This document shows, in pieces, positions 35,768 to 46,188 of a stretch of DNA of 64,000 bases (positions within the stretch are counted from its first letter, which is position 1; each line of letters starts with the position of its first letter). The stretch covers positions 296,501 through 360,500 of the forward strand of contig NW_006920885.1 of the NCBI RefSeq assembly GCF_000417875.1, written 5' to 3'. A program made the translations under genes and the position numbers. Source of the stretch: Pseudozyma flocculosa PF-1. Lineage: Eukaryota; Basidiomycota; Ustilaginomycetes; Ustilaginales; Ustilaginaceae. The notes under the pieces were generated by a model. The model made no database searches, was not told the origin of the DNA, and worked only from the letters and a program-made list of their open reading frames with translations.

Positions 35768-37828
35768 CTACCTTGCAGCCGGAGCCTGTGTGGCGGCGGC
35801 GGCGGAAGCGTCATTGATCGCAGCCGATCGAGCCTTGACTTTGATCCTCCTGCGCTGGTTGCGTCGGGCCTTGTCGCTCAATCCGCTCTCAGAGGGGGCG
35901 AGGACGCTCTTCCTCGCCCTGCTATTGGTCCTGAACGGCTTGATCGGCCTCGAATTGAGCCCGAGACCCGACTTGGCACCGGTCGGGATGACGAACGGGT
36001 CCGCAGGGTGTCGCCGCTGCTTTCGCTGCTTGGACCCGCCGCCGAGACGACTGAGCAGCGACGACTTGCGAGCGACGTACTCGAGCTCCCTCTTCCGTCG
36101 TGCCGCCAGACTGCGTTCGGTCCGCTTCCGCCTCTTTTCGACTCGGCACGCGTTCAGATCGACGGGCTGCGTCGTTCGGAGCAGCTTGATCGACGTCGGC
36201 GCCACCTGCACGCCCGCTGTCGGTTGCGGTACCGGTACGAGGGGGAACGCCTTGGACCCCCCGACGGATCGGGCGGCATGTACGGCCGACTCCATCCAGT
36301 CTCGACGCAGCACCGTCTCGGAGCGCGGAGGCGAAGTCGACGAGGCGGCCGAGATGGAGCGATCGAGCGCCTCGAGCAGGTGTGCCGGTATGTGCGACGT
36401 GAGCGCCAGGATGGTGAGGCTGTGCAGCCCCACGGCTTCTGCCAGCATCGAGGTCGACGAGAGCGGAAGCGGGACGAGGTGAAGCCCTTCGCTCGGCGTC
36501 ATCGAGTGGCAGATGGCATTCACCGTGCACGCCAACATCGGATAGTGGGCGACGAGCGTGGGCGGCGAGATGTCGTGCCGGCAGACAAAGACATGGGTAA
36601 TGGTCGTTGGCCCTGCCGCTGCTGCGACCACCGCTGTCGCCGTCGGATCGGTTTGCGTCTCGTCTCCCTTGGCGCTAGAGGAGACGACGCTCTCCTGCAC
36701 CGACCTCTCCAGCGCTCGTGTCGTCGAATTGAGGCCGGCAAGGAACCACGGCCGCTGCTTCTGCAGCGCGCCGGCGCCGGCGCCGGCATCGGCGTCCTCG
36801 TGTCCGACGGCGGCGGTGCGGCGTCTCTTTGGTTGCCTCTCCGCGACCGCGGAAGCATCTGCAGCCTTGTCCTTACTCCTGGCTTTGGCTTTGCTCTTCT
36901 CTTTGCCCTTGTCCTTGTTGCGGCATCCGCCAAACGACGCTGCAAGGTGCGGCTGCACTTCGGGATGTCCGAGGAGGTCGAGCAGGGTATGGAGAATGGT
37001 CTGGGACGCGGCCTGGGGAAGCTCGGGCCAGTTGACCATCAGCGGGCTGTTGAGCACCGGACGAAAGACTGGCTTGCGGCCGGCAGGCAGGGGCGGAGGG
37101 GCGAGCTGCGGTGTCGAGAGGCGCGATGGCGCGGCGCTGCTGCCAAGGCTGGCGGGCCTGCTGGAGCCGGAAGAAGCGGGCTGCTGCTGAGGCTGAGGTG
37201 TGCCGCGCGGCGAAGGACTGGCCGAGGATGCCTGCAAGAGGTTGAGAGCGGTTGCATGCGAGACGGATGGGGCAGAGGCGGCCGAAGGGGCAGAGGGCGC
37301 AACCGCAGCGGTATTCGAAGGTCCTGGCTCGCCCGCAACACTCTTTGAAGAGATCGGAGCTGGTTTTGGCGCATGCTGCTGCTGCTGCGTCGAGCCGCTG
37401 CGCTTAACCTGCTGAGCGGCTGATGCGGTCAGGTCAGCACCTGCCGCAGGATGAGTGGCTTGGGTCTTTGCCTTTGCCCTTTGCGCAGCAGCATCCCTTG
37501 CACTTGGAGGGGCGGCTTCGAGCGCGCCGAGGCCGAGGCCTTGATCCTTTGCCCTTGGCTGCCTGGCGGTGAGGTCGAGTGAAGGTTTCGACGATGAAGC
37601 GAGGAGCGAAGCGAGTGCGGCATCCTTTCCGTGAGGTGATGGCTGGAAGAGCGATGCGAGCGAGGAAGCGAGCGAGCCAGACGATGACGGGCCGCCGAAG
37701 GGCTTGGCTGCGGTGGTGGCGGGGCCGGCGCCGGCCCCTGCGTTGAAGCGTCGCTTTGTGCCAGACTTTGCGCGGATCGAGTCCTGCTTTCCGTACACGC
37801 TGGCTTTCCCGCCGCCGCTCGGAGGCAT
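35768..37828 (-). CDS. POP3: RNase P / RNase MRP subunit Pop3
   Basis: Pop3 (Rpp38 relative, L7Ae-like fold) binds the RNA of RNase P and MRP, the nuclear enzymes for tRNA and rRNA processing. This is an intronless 686-residue frame. The first 260 residues are low complexity (Ala, Ser, Pro, Gln). Family sequence starts with KPVFRPVLNSPLMVNWPELP and ILHTLLDLLG near residues 262-300. The core then has ITHVFVCRHDISPPTLVAHY, PMLACTVNA and LHLVPLPLSSTSMLAEAVGL plus LTILALTSHIP, which matches the Pop3 pattern of a strand, a pocket and an ALG-type helix. The rest is very basic (VEKRRKRTERSLAARRKREL and a C-terminal RRNQRRRIKVK), fitting RNA binding and nuclear import. It is more than three times the length of yeast Pop3 because of disordered additions. 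A 551-codon frame on the opposite strand is a shadow. Confidence 0.82.
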   Translation of the reverse strand: MPPSGGGKASVYGKQDSIRAKSGTKRRFNAGAGAGPATTAAKPFGGPSSSGSLASSLASLFQPSPHGKDAALASLLASSSKPSLDLTARQPRAKDQGLGLGALEAAPPSARDAAAQRAKAKTQATHPAAGADLTASAAQQVKRSGSTQQQQHAPKPAPISSKSVAGEPGPSNTAAVAPSAPSAASAPSVSHATALNLLQASSASPSPRGTPQPQQQPASSGSSRPASLGSSAAPSRLSTPQLAPPPLPAGRKPVFRPVLNSPLMVNWPELPQAASQTILHTLLDLLGHPEVQPHLAASFGGCRNKDKGKEKSKAKARSKDKAADASAVAERQPKRRRTAAVGHEDADAGAGAGALQKQRPWFLAGLNSTTRALERSVQESVVSSSAKGDETQTDPTATAVVAAAAGPTTITHVFVCRHDISPPTLVAHYPMLACTVNAICHSMTPSEGLHLVPLPLSSTSMLAEAVGLHSLTILALTSHIPAHLLEALDRSISAASSTSPPRSETVLRRDWMESAVHAARSVGGSKAFPLVPVPQPTAGVQVAPTSIKLLRTTQPVDLNACRVEKRRKRTERSLAARRKRELEYVARKSSLLSRLGGGSKQRKQRRHPADPFVIPTGAKSGLGLNSRPIKPFRTNSRARKSVLAPSESGLSDKARRNQRRRIKVKARSAAINDASAAAATQAPAAR

Positions 37829-38519
37829 GGTGAGCGATGGACAGCGTGTGGACCGAGGCCGAGGAGGGTATCAGGTGGGCCGCTACGATCGGCGAGGGTG
37901 AGGGCGAGGAGAGAGGATGGTGTTGCTGGGCCCGCACAGAGAAAAAAGTCGAAAGTGGAGCTGCGGAACTCGGGGTTGTCGTTTGGCCCGGCAAGACAGG
38001 TTCGCAAGGGTGGGGACTCTAGAGAGATTCTGCTGACTCTTTTTGGATGTTGATGTCCCTTTCTGTAGCCTTGCAATTAGGCTTTTGGCCAGCCTGTGCT
38101 TGGGTTGATGCGAAGTTCTCAAAGGAGACACGCGCCACGAACCTCGAGCCCGGGCGGGGCCCCCTCGCATTCGACCAAAAAAGCCAAGTTTTCGAGAGGA
38201 TGCTGGCCAGAAATCGACATGCACCTTACTAAACACAACTAAATCGACTCTGAGATTGACCTAACTGCCAACCACGAAGTTCGGGCCGGGGGACAGGCCC
38301 AACCCGGCCCAGCCGGATCAGCAGCGGCCAGGCGAGCTGGGCCAGCAAGGTGGAGCAAGCGGCAAGGCCGTGCGCCGCCGCTTGTCGCTATCTCTTCTCT
38401 GACACGAGCTGCCTCGTCCTGGATGCCACCACCACCATGCATCCCTCATCTCGTTGCATACCCTCACAGGCATTCCCTCTCCCCTGAAAGCACCGCGGCC
38501 CCCCCCGCCTTCCTTGGTC
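37829..38519. other. Divergent intergenic region POP3 / GTR2
   Basis: About 690 bp holding both promoters. The middle (38020-38270) is less GC-rich than its surroundings. No gene is seen. Confidence 0.5.
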
Positions 38520-40365
38520 ATGTCCACCTTGGGAGCTCTCTACGGTCACTCGGCTCCTCCCCCTCGTCCCCGCTTGCAACGCGCCCCCTCGTCTTCCGCT
38601 GCAAGGAGAGCCACCGACGCAGCCGGAGACACCATGGTAGCGCAGCGCCGCCAGCAGCCTCGCCTCCAGGTGCCCCTCATCGGCCTCAGGAGGTCGGGCA
38701 AGTCGTCGATGCTCAATGTCGTCTACAACGACCTCCACCCGGACGACACCTTGTTCCTCGAATCCACGCTCAAGGCCGCCACCGTCAACTCCGACTCCTT
38801 CCTCCCAATCACCATGACCGACATGCCCGGCGGCGTGCTCCTCGGCGCAAGCAACCGCATCGAAAAGGGACTTCCCTTGACCTCGTCGCAGGCTAGATCC
38901 GCCGCAGCACAGGCGCAAGCTCGAGCGGGCGCACTAGCGGCAGCTGCCTCGCCAGACCCCTCGAGCACCGCAACGTCTCAGCCGGCTACATCGACCCAGA
39001 CGCCAGCCGCACCGGCCACCTCGTCGCAGGAACTGCTCGCATGGACCGGCGTCAGCGCCGTCATCTTTGTCATCGACGCCCAGGACGACTACTTCGAGGC
39101 GCTCTCCAAGCTCCACTCGGTCATCCTCGCCGCCTTTGCAGAGAACCAGACAATCGACTTCCACGTCTTCATCCACAAGATCGACGGGTACAGCGAAGAC
39201 TACCGACAAGAAACGCTCGCAGACATCCGCGGAAAGGTGCTCGACGACCTCGTCGATAGCAGCCCCAGCTTCACCGCCCAGCCTTGGTCCTACCCGGCAC
39301 CCGTCGGCGTTCCGAAAAAGGACTCTGGCAAAAGCCGCTCACGCAGCCGCGACTTTGGCGCGCTGGGTCGATCTCCGGCTCTCAACGGGCGTGCCGCCAA
39401 TGGCGGTGCTGGGTCGGGAGCTGGCAGCGGCAGCAACAACGGTGCGGGCTACGACGCCTCGGCCTCGGAGATCTCCCTCTTCTCACCCGGCAACAACAAC
39501 GGCCGCAGCAGCGGGCGCGACGATTCCGACATCCCCATGGCCGGTCAGATCAACCTCGAGTCGGCCGTCCGGCTCCACTTCCACCTCACCAGCATCTTTG
39601 ACACGAGCGTCTTTGTCGCCTTCTCCAAAGTTCAGCAGAGCCTCATGCAGAAGACCAAGAGCGTCGAAGCAGCGCCGCCGCCGCCGCGCCATCTGAGGCC
39701 GCCGTCGGCTTCCGGTGCAGGCGCTTCCGGGATAAATCGCACCCCGTCGCCGCTGGCTGGGGCATCCCAGCTGTCTTCCGCATCGACGATCCCATCGACG
39801 CTGGCCGAATCGGTCGAGACATTGTGCGACTCGATCTGCTCGAGCTGCAAGTTTGACAAGGCATTCCTGTTTGACCTTCCGACTCGAACGTTCGCCGGCT
39901 CGGACTCTACGCCCTTTGATGCCGCCAGCTTTGATGTCATCTTTGAGTATGCCGGCTTCCTCAGCAAGTTTGCCAGCCTCTATGCGTGAGTTGTCGTGGC
40001 CGGTTGGCAATTGAACTCGGCTGATCTTCATCCAGCTAACGGTGTGTCGTGTCTTCTGTGCGCCGCGGGACCTCAGCAACGTCACCCCGAGCTGCGGCGA
40101 CGCGTCGACAGCGGCAGCAAACGGGGCCAGCAGCCAGCCGTTTCCGGGCGCTGCTGCTCTCGCACCGAGGCGACTGGCCACTTCGGTGGCGCGCCTGGGA
40201 CCCGAGACGTCGCTGGCCTTCTGGCAGATCAACGACCGACTGTCGCTCATCACGATCCTCAAGACCGACGTGCACGCCAAGCAGAGCGCGCTGATCGACT
40301 ACAACCTCTGCTTTTTCCAGAGGGCCGTCGTGCAGCTGCTCGACGTCGTGCAGAGCGGCATCTGA
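38520..40365 (+). CDS. GTR2: Rag-family GTPase Gtr2 (RagC/D type) with large insertions
   Basis: Gtr2 pairs with Gtr1 on the vacuole and signals amino acid status to TORC1. Exons 38520-39985 and 40077-40365 give 584 residues against 341 in yeast. The G1 loop is GLRRSGKSS (55-63), then TLFLESTLK (switch I region), G3 as DMPGG (101-105), VIFVIDAQDDYFEAL, and G4 as HKIDG (219-223). After the GTPase comes the Rag C-terminal roadblock domain: HFHLTSIFDTSVFVAFSKV, FDKAFLFDLPTRTF, and LAFWQINDRLSLITILKTD. A Ser/Ala/Pro/Gln insertion of about 50-60 residues follows G3 (110-170). A Gly/Ser/Asn insertion of about 95 residues (247-345) lies between the G4 helix and the LTSIFD strand. The G3 loop lacks the usual Gln (yeast has LPGQ). 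Both exons join on a split Ala codon. An alternative Met at residue 39 is possible. Confidence 0.92.
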
Positions 40366-42374
40366 TCGGTCGTCGCCCAGTGGGCCTCGTGTTTCATCAT
40401 ACCCATTCCTCTCAGCATGTCGAGGCAAAAATCAATCGCATGGAACCCGCTCGCGGCCGTCGAGTGCGAGCTGTCGGGGTCAGTCGGCCAGCACTGGCTT
40501 TGGAACTGAGCAGTCGATCACGTGCCTCGAACACGCCGCTCGCGAGGGCAGGTTCGATGGAAGAGAGCTGCGGCACGGCTGCCACCGTATCGTATCATCG
40601 GCCGGCCTCTCTTGCTGTAGCCTGATGGTTGAAGGTGGCATGTAGGTGGGCGTCCTGGACGGTCTGGCGTGCGTCCGCCGTGCTCGTGAGCGGACGATGG
40701 CGAGCCGAACGAAGGCGATGTCCGTATGTGCGCCGTCGGCGCGGACATGCTGGTGCGCCATCGCGAAAAGGGGGCGGTTGCCGGCGATCAAGCTGCGCCC
40801 CGACCGAGCCTTCGGCGACTTTTTCTCATTTGCCTGCATGCTGTCTCTTTTTTTTCTCCCTGTTTCTCCCCTCGCCGATTTTGGCTCGCTCAGGGCGCAA
40901 GGACGTACATACGTACGCGCGTTGGCGAGGGCCAAGCCGAGCGGCGTGCGTAGTCGACGATGGCGTAAGTCGTGCGGCGCGCTATCTAAATTTAGGCCCG
41001 CCGTTGGCGGCACATCTCGCGCGTAGGAAGATGCGGTGCGGCGGCGGCTTGCGGTGGTGACGACGACAAACGACGGGGTGTCGTACGGGGGTGCACCCTG
41101 GACTCGCGCACAGCCGACCGAGCGGGCGGTGACGGTGAGGGGAAACGATGCCGGAACACCGACACCGGAATCTTTGCCTTCTAGACACGTACGGTTCCGT
41201 CGCCGTCGTCGTCGGCGTTGTCGAAGGCCGGCCAAGAAGAGAAGCAGGGCGACCGCTCAACCGACCGAGGGACCGACCGTTGCCTTTGCCAAGAGAACGC
41301 ACGCAGAGAGGCAGCAGGAGGAGGCCGGGGTGCAAACAAAGGACGAGCGAGGCAAGCCAGCGCAGGGATGGAAGTCGGTGTCGAGCTTGGCGCAGGGAGG
41401 AGGCAGGGCGGCCGGGGCGCAGAATCGTGGCTGCGAAATACAGACGAGGCGGTCGAATAGAACAGCGCTAGCGGGGCGGGGCTCGTCTACAAAAATCCAA
41501 GCAGGGGCAGGGTTCGGATTTCAAAATGTGAGCCAAGTCGGGTGCAGCTGCTTGTTGTGAGAGGACGGGCGGTGCAGGCTGGCTGGCAGGCCTGGCAGGT
41601 TGGGGGCTGCGTGCGCGCGCAGGACGACGTCGCGGTTGCTCGGCTTCTTGGGCGCAGACACGCACACAGAGGCCAGGCCAGGCCAGGCTGCAGGCGGGGG
41701 CCATGATGGGCTGAGGCTGCTGGCTGGGGCTGGTTTGGCTTGCTGCTTGCTGATGTTGGCCGAAGTGTCTCTCGCTCTCTCGCTCTCTCGCCCTCCCGCC
41801 CGCTCGCTCGGCGCCTGCCCGCCCGCCCGCCTGCCTGCCTGCCTGTCTGCCTCTTTTTCGGCCCTCTGCCTCCTCTCTCGTCTGGCCAACTCCGCCTCCG
41901 CCTCCGGCTCTGGCTCTCTCCCCTCGCCTCTCTCCCTCTCCCTGCCCCCCTCCCTTTGGCTGTTGGCTGCAGCCATCACCCGCTAGCCGGTCCACGACCC
42001 CCTGAACCGACCCGTCGAGCAAGCCAGCCTGATCTGCCTGCCTACGCTCGCCTGGCCTGCGACCCTTCAGCCCAGACCCAGCCTCGACCAGCCTGGCTGC
42101 GCTACGCCAATCCTCTAAACCAACCACCATCACCGGCCCATCACGTCGCCACCCCACTCTCTTGCTCTCTCACCACCCTGCCGCCACATCGACCGACGGC
42201 CCCTCCGAGGATCGACGGTCCGTAGTCAGACGGCGGAGCGACAATCGACGATCTATACCACGCCCCTTCTTTGCCAACCAGACTACCTCGCCAAGCAAAC
42301 TCAAACTCGACCCGAGAGCAACCTCCGGACCCCGCCTTTTCTCCCAAGCCAGCGTGCGGTCAGCTAGCCAAGCC
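40366..42374. other. Intergenic region between GTR2 and PAL1
   Basis: Two kilobases with no supportable gene. CGTATCGTATC lies at 40587-40598. From about 41760 to 42374 the plus strand is strongly pyrimidine-rich, ending at the PAL1 start codon, which suits a long 5' UTR or promoter. Open frames on both strands are compositionally biased shadows. Confidence 0.5.
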
Positions 42375-44899
42375 ATGGGTGAGTGCGTGACCTCGTCCTG
42401 CGCGCCGTTATGGCTTCATGCGCGCACACCCGTCCCCGTCCCGCCGCCGCCGNNNNNNNNNNNNNNNNNNNNNNNNNNNNNNNNNNNNNNNNNNNNNNNN
42501 NNNNNNNNNNNNNNNNNNNNNNNNNNNNNNNNNNNNNNNNNNNNNNNNNNNNNNNNNNNNNNNNNNNNNNNNNNNNNNNNNNNNNNNNNNNNNNNNNNNN
42601 NNNNNNNNNNNNNNNNNNNNNNNNNNNNNNNNNNNNNNNNNNNNNNNNNNNNNNNNNNNNNNNNNNNNNNNNNNNNNNNNNNNNNNNNNNNNNNNNNNNN
42701 NNNNNNNNNNNNNNNNNNNNNNNNNNNNNNNNNNNNNNNNNNNNNNNNNNNNNNNNNNNNNNNNNNNNNNNNNNNNNNNNNNNNNNNNNNNNNNNNNNNN
42801 NNNNNNNNNNNNNNNNNNNNNNNNNNNNNNNTGCCCCCGCCCGCGCCTCCCCCCGATTTCCATCTCCAGTCGTCGCCTGCCAACTCTCTCGGGGCGGTCC
42901 GCGAGCTCTGTCCTCCCTTCATCTACACTCCCTCTTGGGCGTCAGCTCATCCAGACTGGCTTACGTCGCAGTCGCCTGTTTCGTCGCCGTCTGCACCGTC
43001 ACTCCATCACCACCACCACCGCCATCACCGACCCCCTTTGAGCGACGTCGTCTTCCCCTCACCGGCCCCACCTTCAATTGCCACGTTCGCACACTTGTTC
43101 CGCTCTGCTGACCTGTACCCTCTCGTGGCCCTGGCATCCTCGCACGACGCCTGTCTATCCCCTCCTCCACCACCCACCCCGATCGACGCAGCTCGAGCTC
43201 CTACTGGCAGAGAAGCTGTTCTCGCTGCTCTCTCCGACGTTGTCACCGTCTCGCCGACCTCGGCGGCCGATCCTTCCCGCCCAGACCGGTACGAGCCTTC
43301 GTTCTCCTACAGCGGCGCACAGCCCATGCCCGTCACGGAGCCTCCTCCCATGGTGCCCGCCAGGAGCCCTTTTGAAAACAACAACCTCCCCGCACCACCG
43401 CCTCCCCCTGCCAAGAGCGGCATGGCCGGCAAGTTCGCCAACGCCTTCAGGAGGCAGACGGCCGAGGAGAAGGAGGCGAAGCGCAAGGCAAAGGAGGCGC
43501 GCATGCACGAAGAGATCAACAAGAGTGCGGCAAAGTCGAGCAGGATGGACGTCATTGACCGCCTTGACCTCAGCGGAATTAACGGCGCTAGCAGTGAGTA
43601 GCCGCGGCATGCTCCGCCTTCGCCTTCTCTGGTCATCAGGGCCTGCGGCATTCGCGGAGCGTCCATGCTGACCCAGTTCCTGCGACTTGGCTGCTCCTCT
43701 TGCGCCAACTGCCAGTGTTCCACCACGACTCGCCATATGACGCCTGCACGCCCCACATGAACCGGGGCAAGCGTGCCCCAGTCAAGGCGTTTGATCCCAA
43801 CATCGACCCGATGACTGGCCTTCCGTACCGCAACGGAGCCAACGGCGGCAGGTCGGACGGTCGTCGCGGACCAAGCCCGCTGGCAAAGAACAAGGACCTC
43901 GATGACGACGACGAAAAGGCCGGTGGCTCCAGCAGCCGGCCGAGCCTGAGCACCAACGGCAGCCGCGGCGGTAGGAGGAGCGCCACGGCGCCGATGGTCC
44001 CCTCGCTCGGCCGAGATGCGCAGGCTTCGACGGCAGAGCTCTCTCTCGCAGACGACGACTACGCGCCCGATGCCGACGTCGATGCCGAGCGCGAGTGGAG
44101 GGCCAACCAGGGCTACCATACGCAGCCGTCCGCGGTGCCCGACTCGCGCCTCGACGTGAGCAACCCCAACGCCGACGTCTGGGGCGTCACGGCAGAGCCC
44201 TGGCAGGACTTTGCGCAGCCAAAGCAGCGGGAGAAGGGATCGCGATCGCTGCTGAGCCCTCACGGCGCCGGCGGCGCCTACAGCGGCACCACCAGCGCCG
44301 CCAGCAGCGTGTTTGACATGGAGGCCGTCATGACGGGCAAGAAGCCCGCCAGGACAGAGGATGAGCTGGCTGCCGGAAGCGCCAGCCCCTTCCCGGAGCC
44401 CAATTGGCAGGAGAAGAACGGCGCTTCCGACGGCCCCAAGCGCAGCAAGAGCCTGATGAAGAGGATCAAGAGCATGAAGGAGAACCCCAACGTGCCGCCC
44501 CCCGACGACGGCGTCGAGATGGGCGCCCTCAACGGCAGGCGCAGGAGGGGCCAGGCGCACCGCCACTCGCCCAGCACGCCGCCGATCCGCACCGACGGCT
44601 TTGCGGCACAGAGCAGCAGCCGTGCCGCCGCCGATGCTGCCGTGGGGCTCTCGCCCGGGGAATACTCGGGCCGAGGCACGGGCACGCCTCTGGATCGTCA
44701 CGCCGAGGAGGCCGGCGACAGCAAGGCCACCCCCCGCAACGAGACCGACACGCTCGGCTACTTTGGAGGCGAGAGGAACGAGCGTCCCGGCCGATCGCCC
44801 GGCGAGGGCGGGCTCGGTAGGAGCGGAAGCATCTTTAACAAGTTCAAGCGCGGCGGCAAGGCGTCCAAGTCGTCGGAGCGCGAGTCAGTCTACGCCTGA
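42375..44899 (+). CDS. PAL1: Pal1-family cell morphology / endocytic coat protein
   Basis: Pal1 proteins act at the cell tip cortex and in early endocytic sites. The model is exons 42375-42378, 43285-43593 and 43716-44899, 498 residues. Exon 1 contributes only ATG plus one base before a GTGAGT donor. With the acceptor at 43284 this gives MDRYEPSFSYSGAQPMPVTE in frame, which I favour over starting at the downstream Met (43326). The Pal1 signature is MFHHDSPYDACTPHMNRGKR followed by APVKAFDPN from residue 105. Upstream is a proline run (LPAPPPPP) and a Lys/Glu helix (RQTAEEKEAKRKAKEARMHE). The rest is disordered with basic patches (KRSKSLMKRIKSM) and ends SGSIFNKFKRGGKASKSSE. Intron 1 is 906 nt and contains 379 undefined bases, so an extra small exon there cannot be excluded. 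Confidence 0.85.
42453..42831. other. 379-N assembly gap
   Basis: Undefined bases within the first intron of PAL1, entered from a CCG triplet tract on the left and C-rich sequence on the right. The flanks suggest a low-complexity region that defeated sequencing. Confidence 0.98.
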
Positions 44900-46188
44900 A
44901 CGCGGCGGTCCGCCCAGCCTTTGCTTCGCAAATAGGGCTGAATTGACCCAGGCCTGCACCAGCTGGGCACAGTCTGGCCTCTCTGGCTGTTCGACGTGAG
45001 CAGCGACAGATCCTTCCTCCCCATCGGTCCTGTCTTGCCACGTCCTGTCGTCTTCCTTGAGTCTTGGCACCACGGTCCCGCCGGCGTCTTCCCTGATTCG
45101 CCCAGTGCGAGGCGACGCCCATTCCCTGGTCTATGCTGGACCAGGTTGTCCCGCCGCCTCGGGGCCGCTTTTATCACGCGGTCCTGCGCTTCCCTTCGGA
45201 CCGTCGACGTGGCACTGTCGCCGCAGCGCCTGCGTTCCCCTCTGCCGTTCCCTGCTCCGCCTTGCCCTGCTCTGCCCACGACGGCACGACGCCCGTTGCG
45301 ACTCTGAACACCCCGGGCCGGCATCCACACTACACACACTATACCTTCGTTTGGCCTTGTCCGCTTAACTAGCTTTCGTAGCTCTCTCTGACCGTCATCT
45401 TGCTCGGCTTCGTCTTGGCTCGTCTTCTCTTTTCAAGGACTGTTGCATTTTGCCCGCTCGTTGCCCGCCCGATGTTGAAAACCCTCTGCCACTCAATCAC
45501 AAACTGCTGCCATTGCCTCATGTCCTGACGAGTCGAGCGAACCCCTGTCTCGTGAACGAGGATGCGCCGACGGACGGCCGAAGGGTCTCTTCTGCTGCTT
45601 TGTTGACAACGGCAAATCTCAATGGCATTGCCATGGCAGGTCATCTTTGGCTTGTTCGCAGACACGGACGAGGACGATGCGCAGCAGGGGGAGTGGCGCA
45701 ACGGCATTTCACGAGCATGGCCAGCTGGCCTGCTTGCGCTGGGGGCCGCCTTTTCTCGCCGCGAGAACAAAAGGCCGGCCAGCCATCGGCCTGGCAGGTG
45801 GGCTTCCAAGCGAAAACAAAATTGCGGGCGGGCGGGCCTGCCACGTTTCAACACGCACGCACGCACCTGAAACTCAGAGAGTGAGGCAGGCGGCAGGGAG
45901 AAGGCAGGCCAGCTGGCTGCCACCTTGGTTGCTTCTTCTGCTGGCCTCTTGCTTTTCCTCGTCTTCTTGGGGCCCTCGCTCTCTCGCTCGCCCGATCAAC
46001 CCAAGAGGTGAGCTCTGCCCGCCTGCCCGCCTGCCTGCCAGCGCAAAGGAAAGGGCGCCGCCCTCTTCGACCCCTGGGCTCGCCCTCATCGTTGGCTCAC
46101 AACCGCAGCACCCACCGTCATCCTCATCCTCACCACACCGTCAGGTAGCGCGTCGACGTCCTCTCCCGCCCCATCCCCTTTGCCCGAC
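44900..46188. other. Intergenic region PAL1 / CHO2
   Basis: About 1.3 kb, probably PAL1 3' UTR and the CHO2 promoter. No gene, RNA or long repeat is recognised. Confidence 0.5.

Noticed and set aside
35693..37348. 551-codon plus-strand frame opposite POP3
   Set aside because: Arg/Gly-rich shadow of the POP3 coding frame with no domain pattern; the POP3 strand shows the conserved core.
16066..42831. The two N tracts considered as repeats or mobile element sites
   Set aside because: They are undefined bases. The first has an overlap duplication characteristic of scaffolding, and no terminal repeats or target-site duplications are seen around either.
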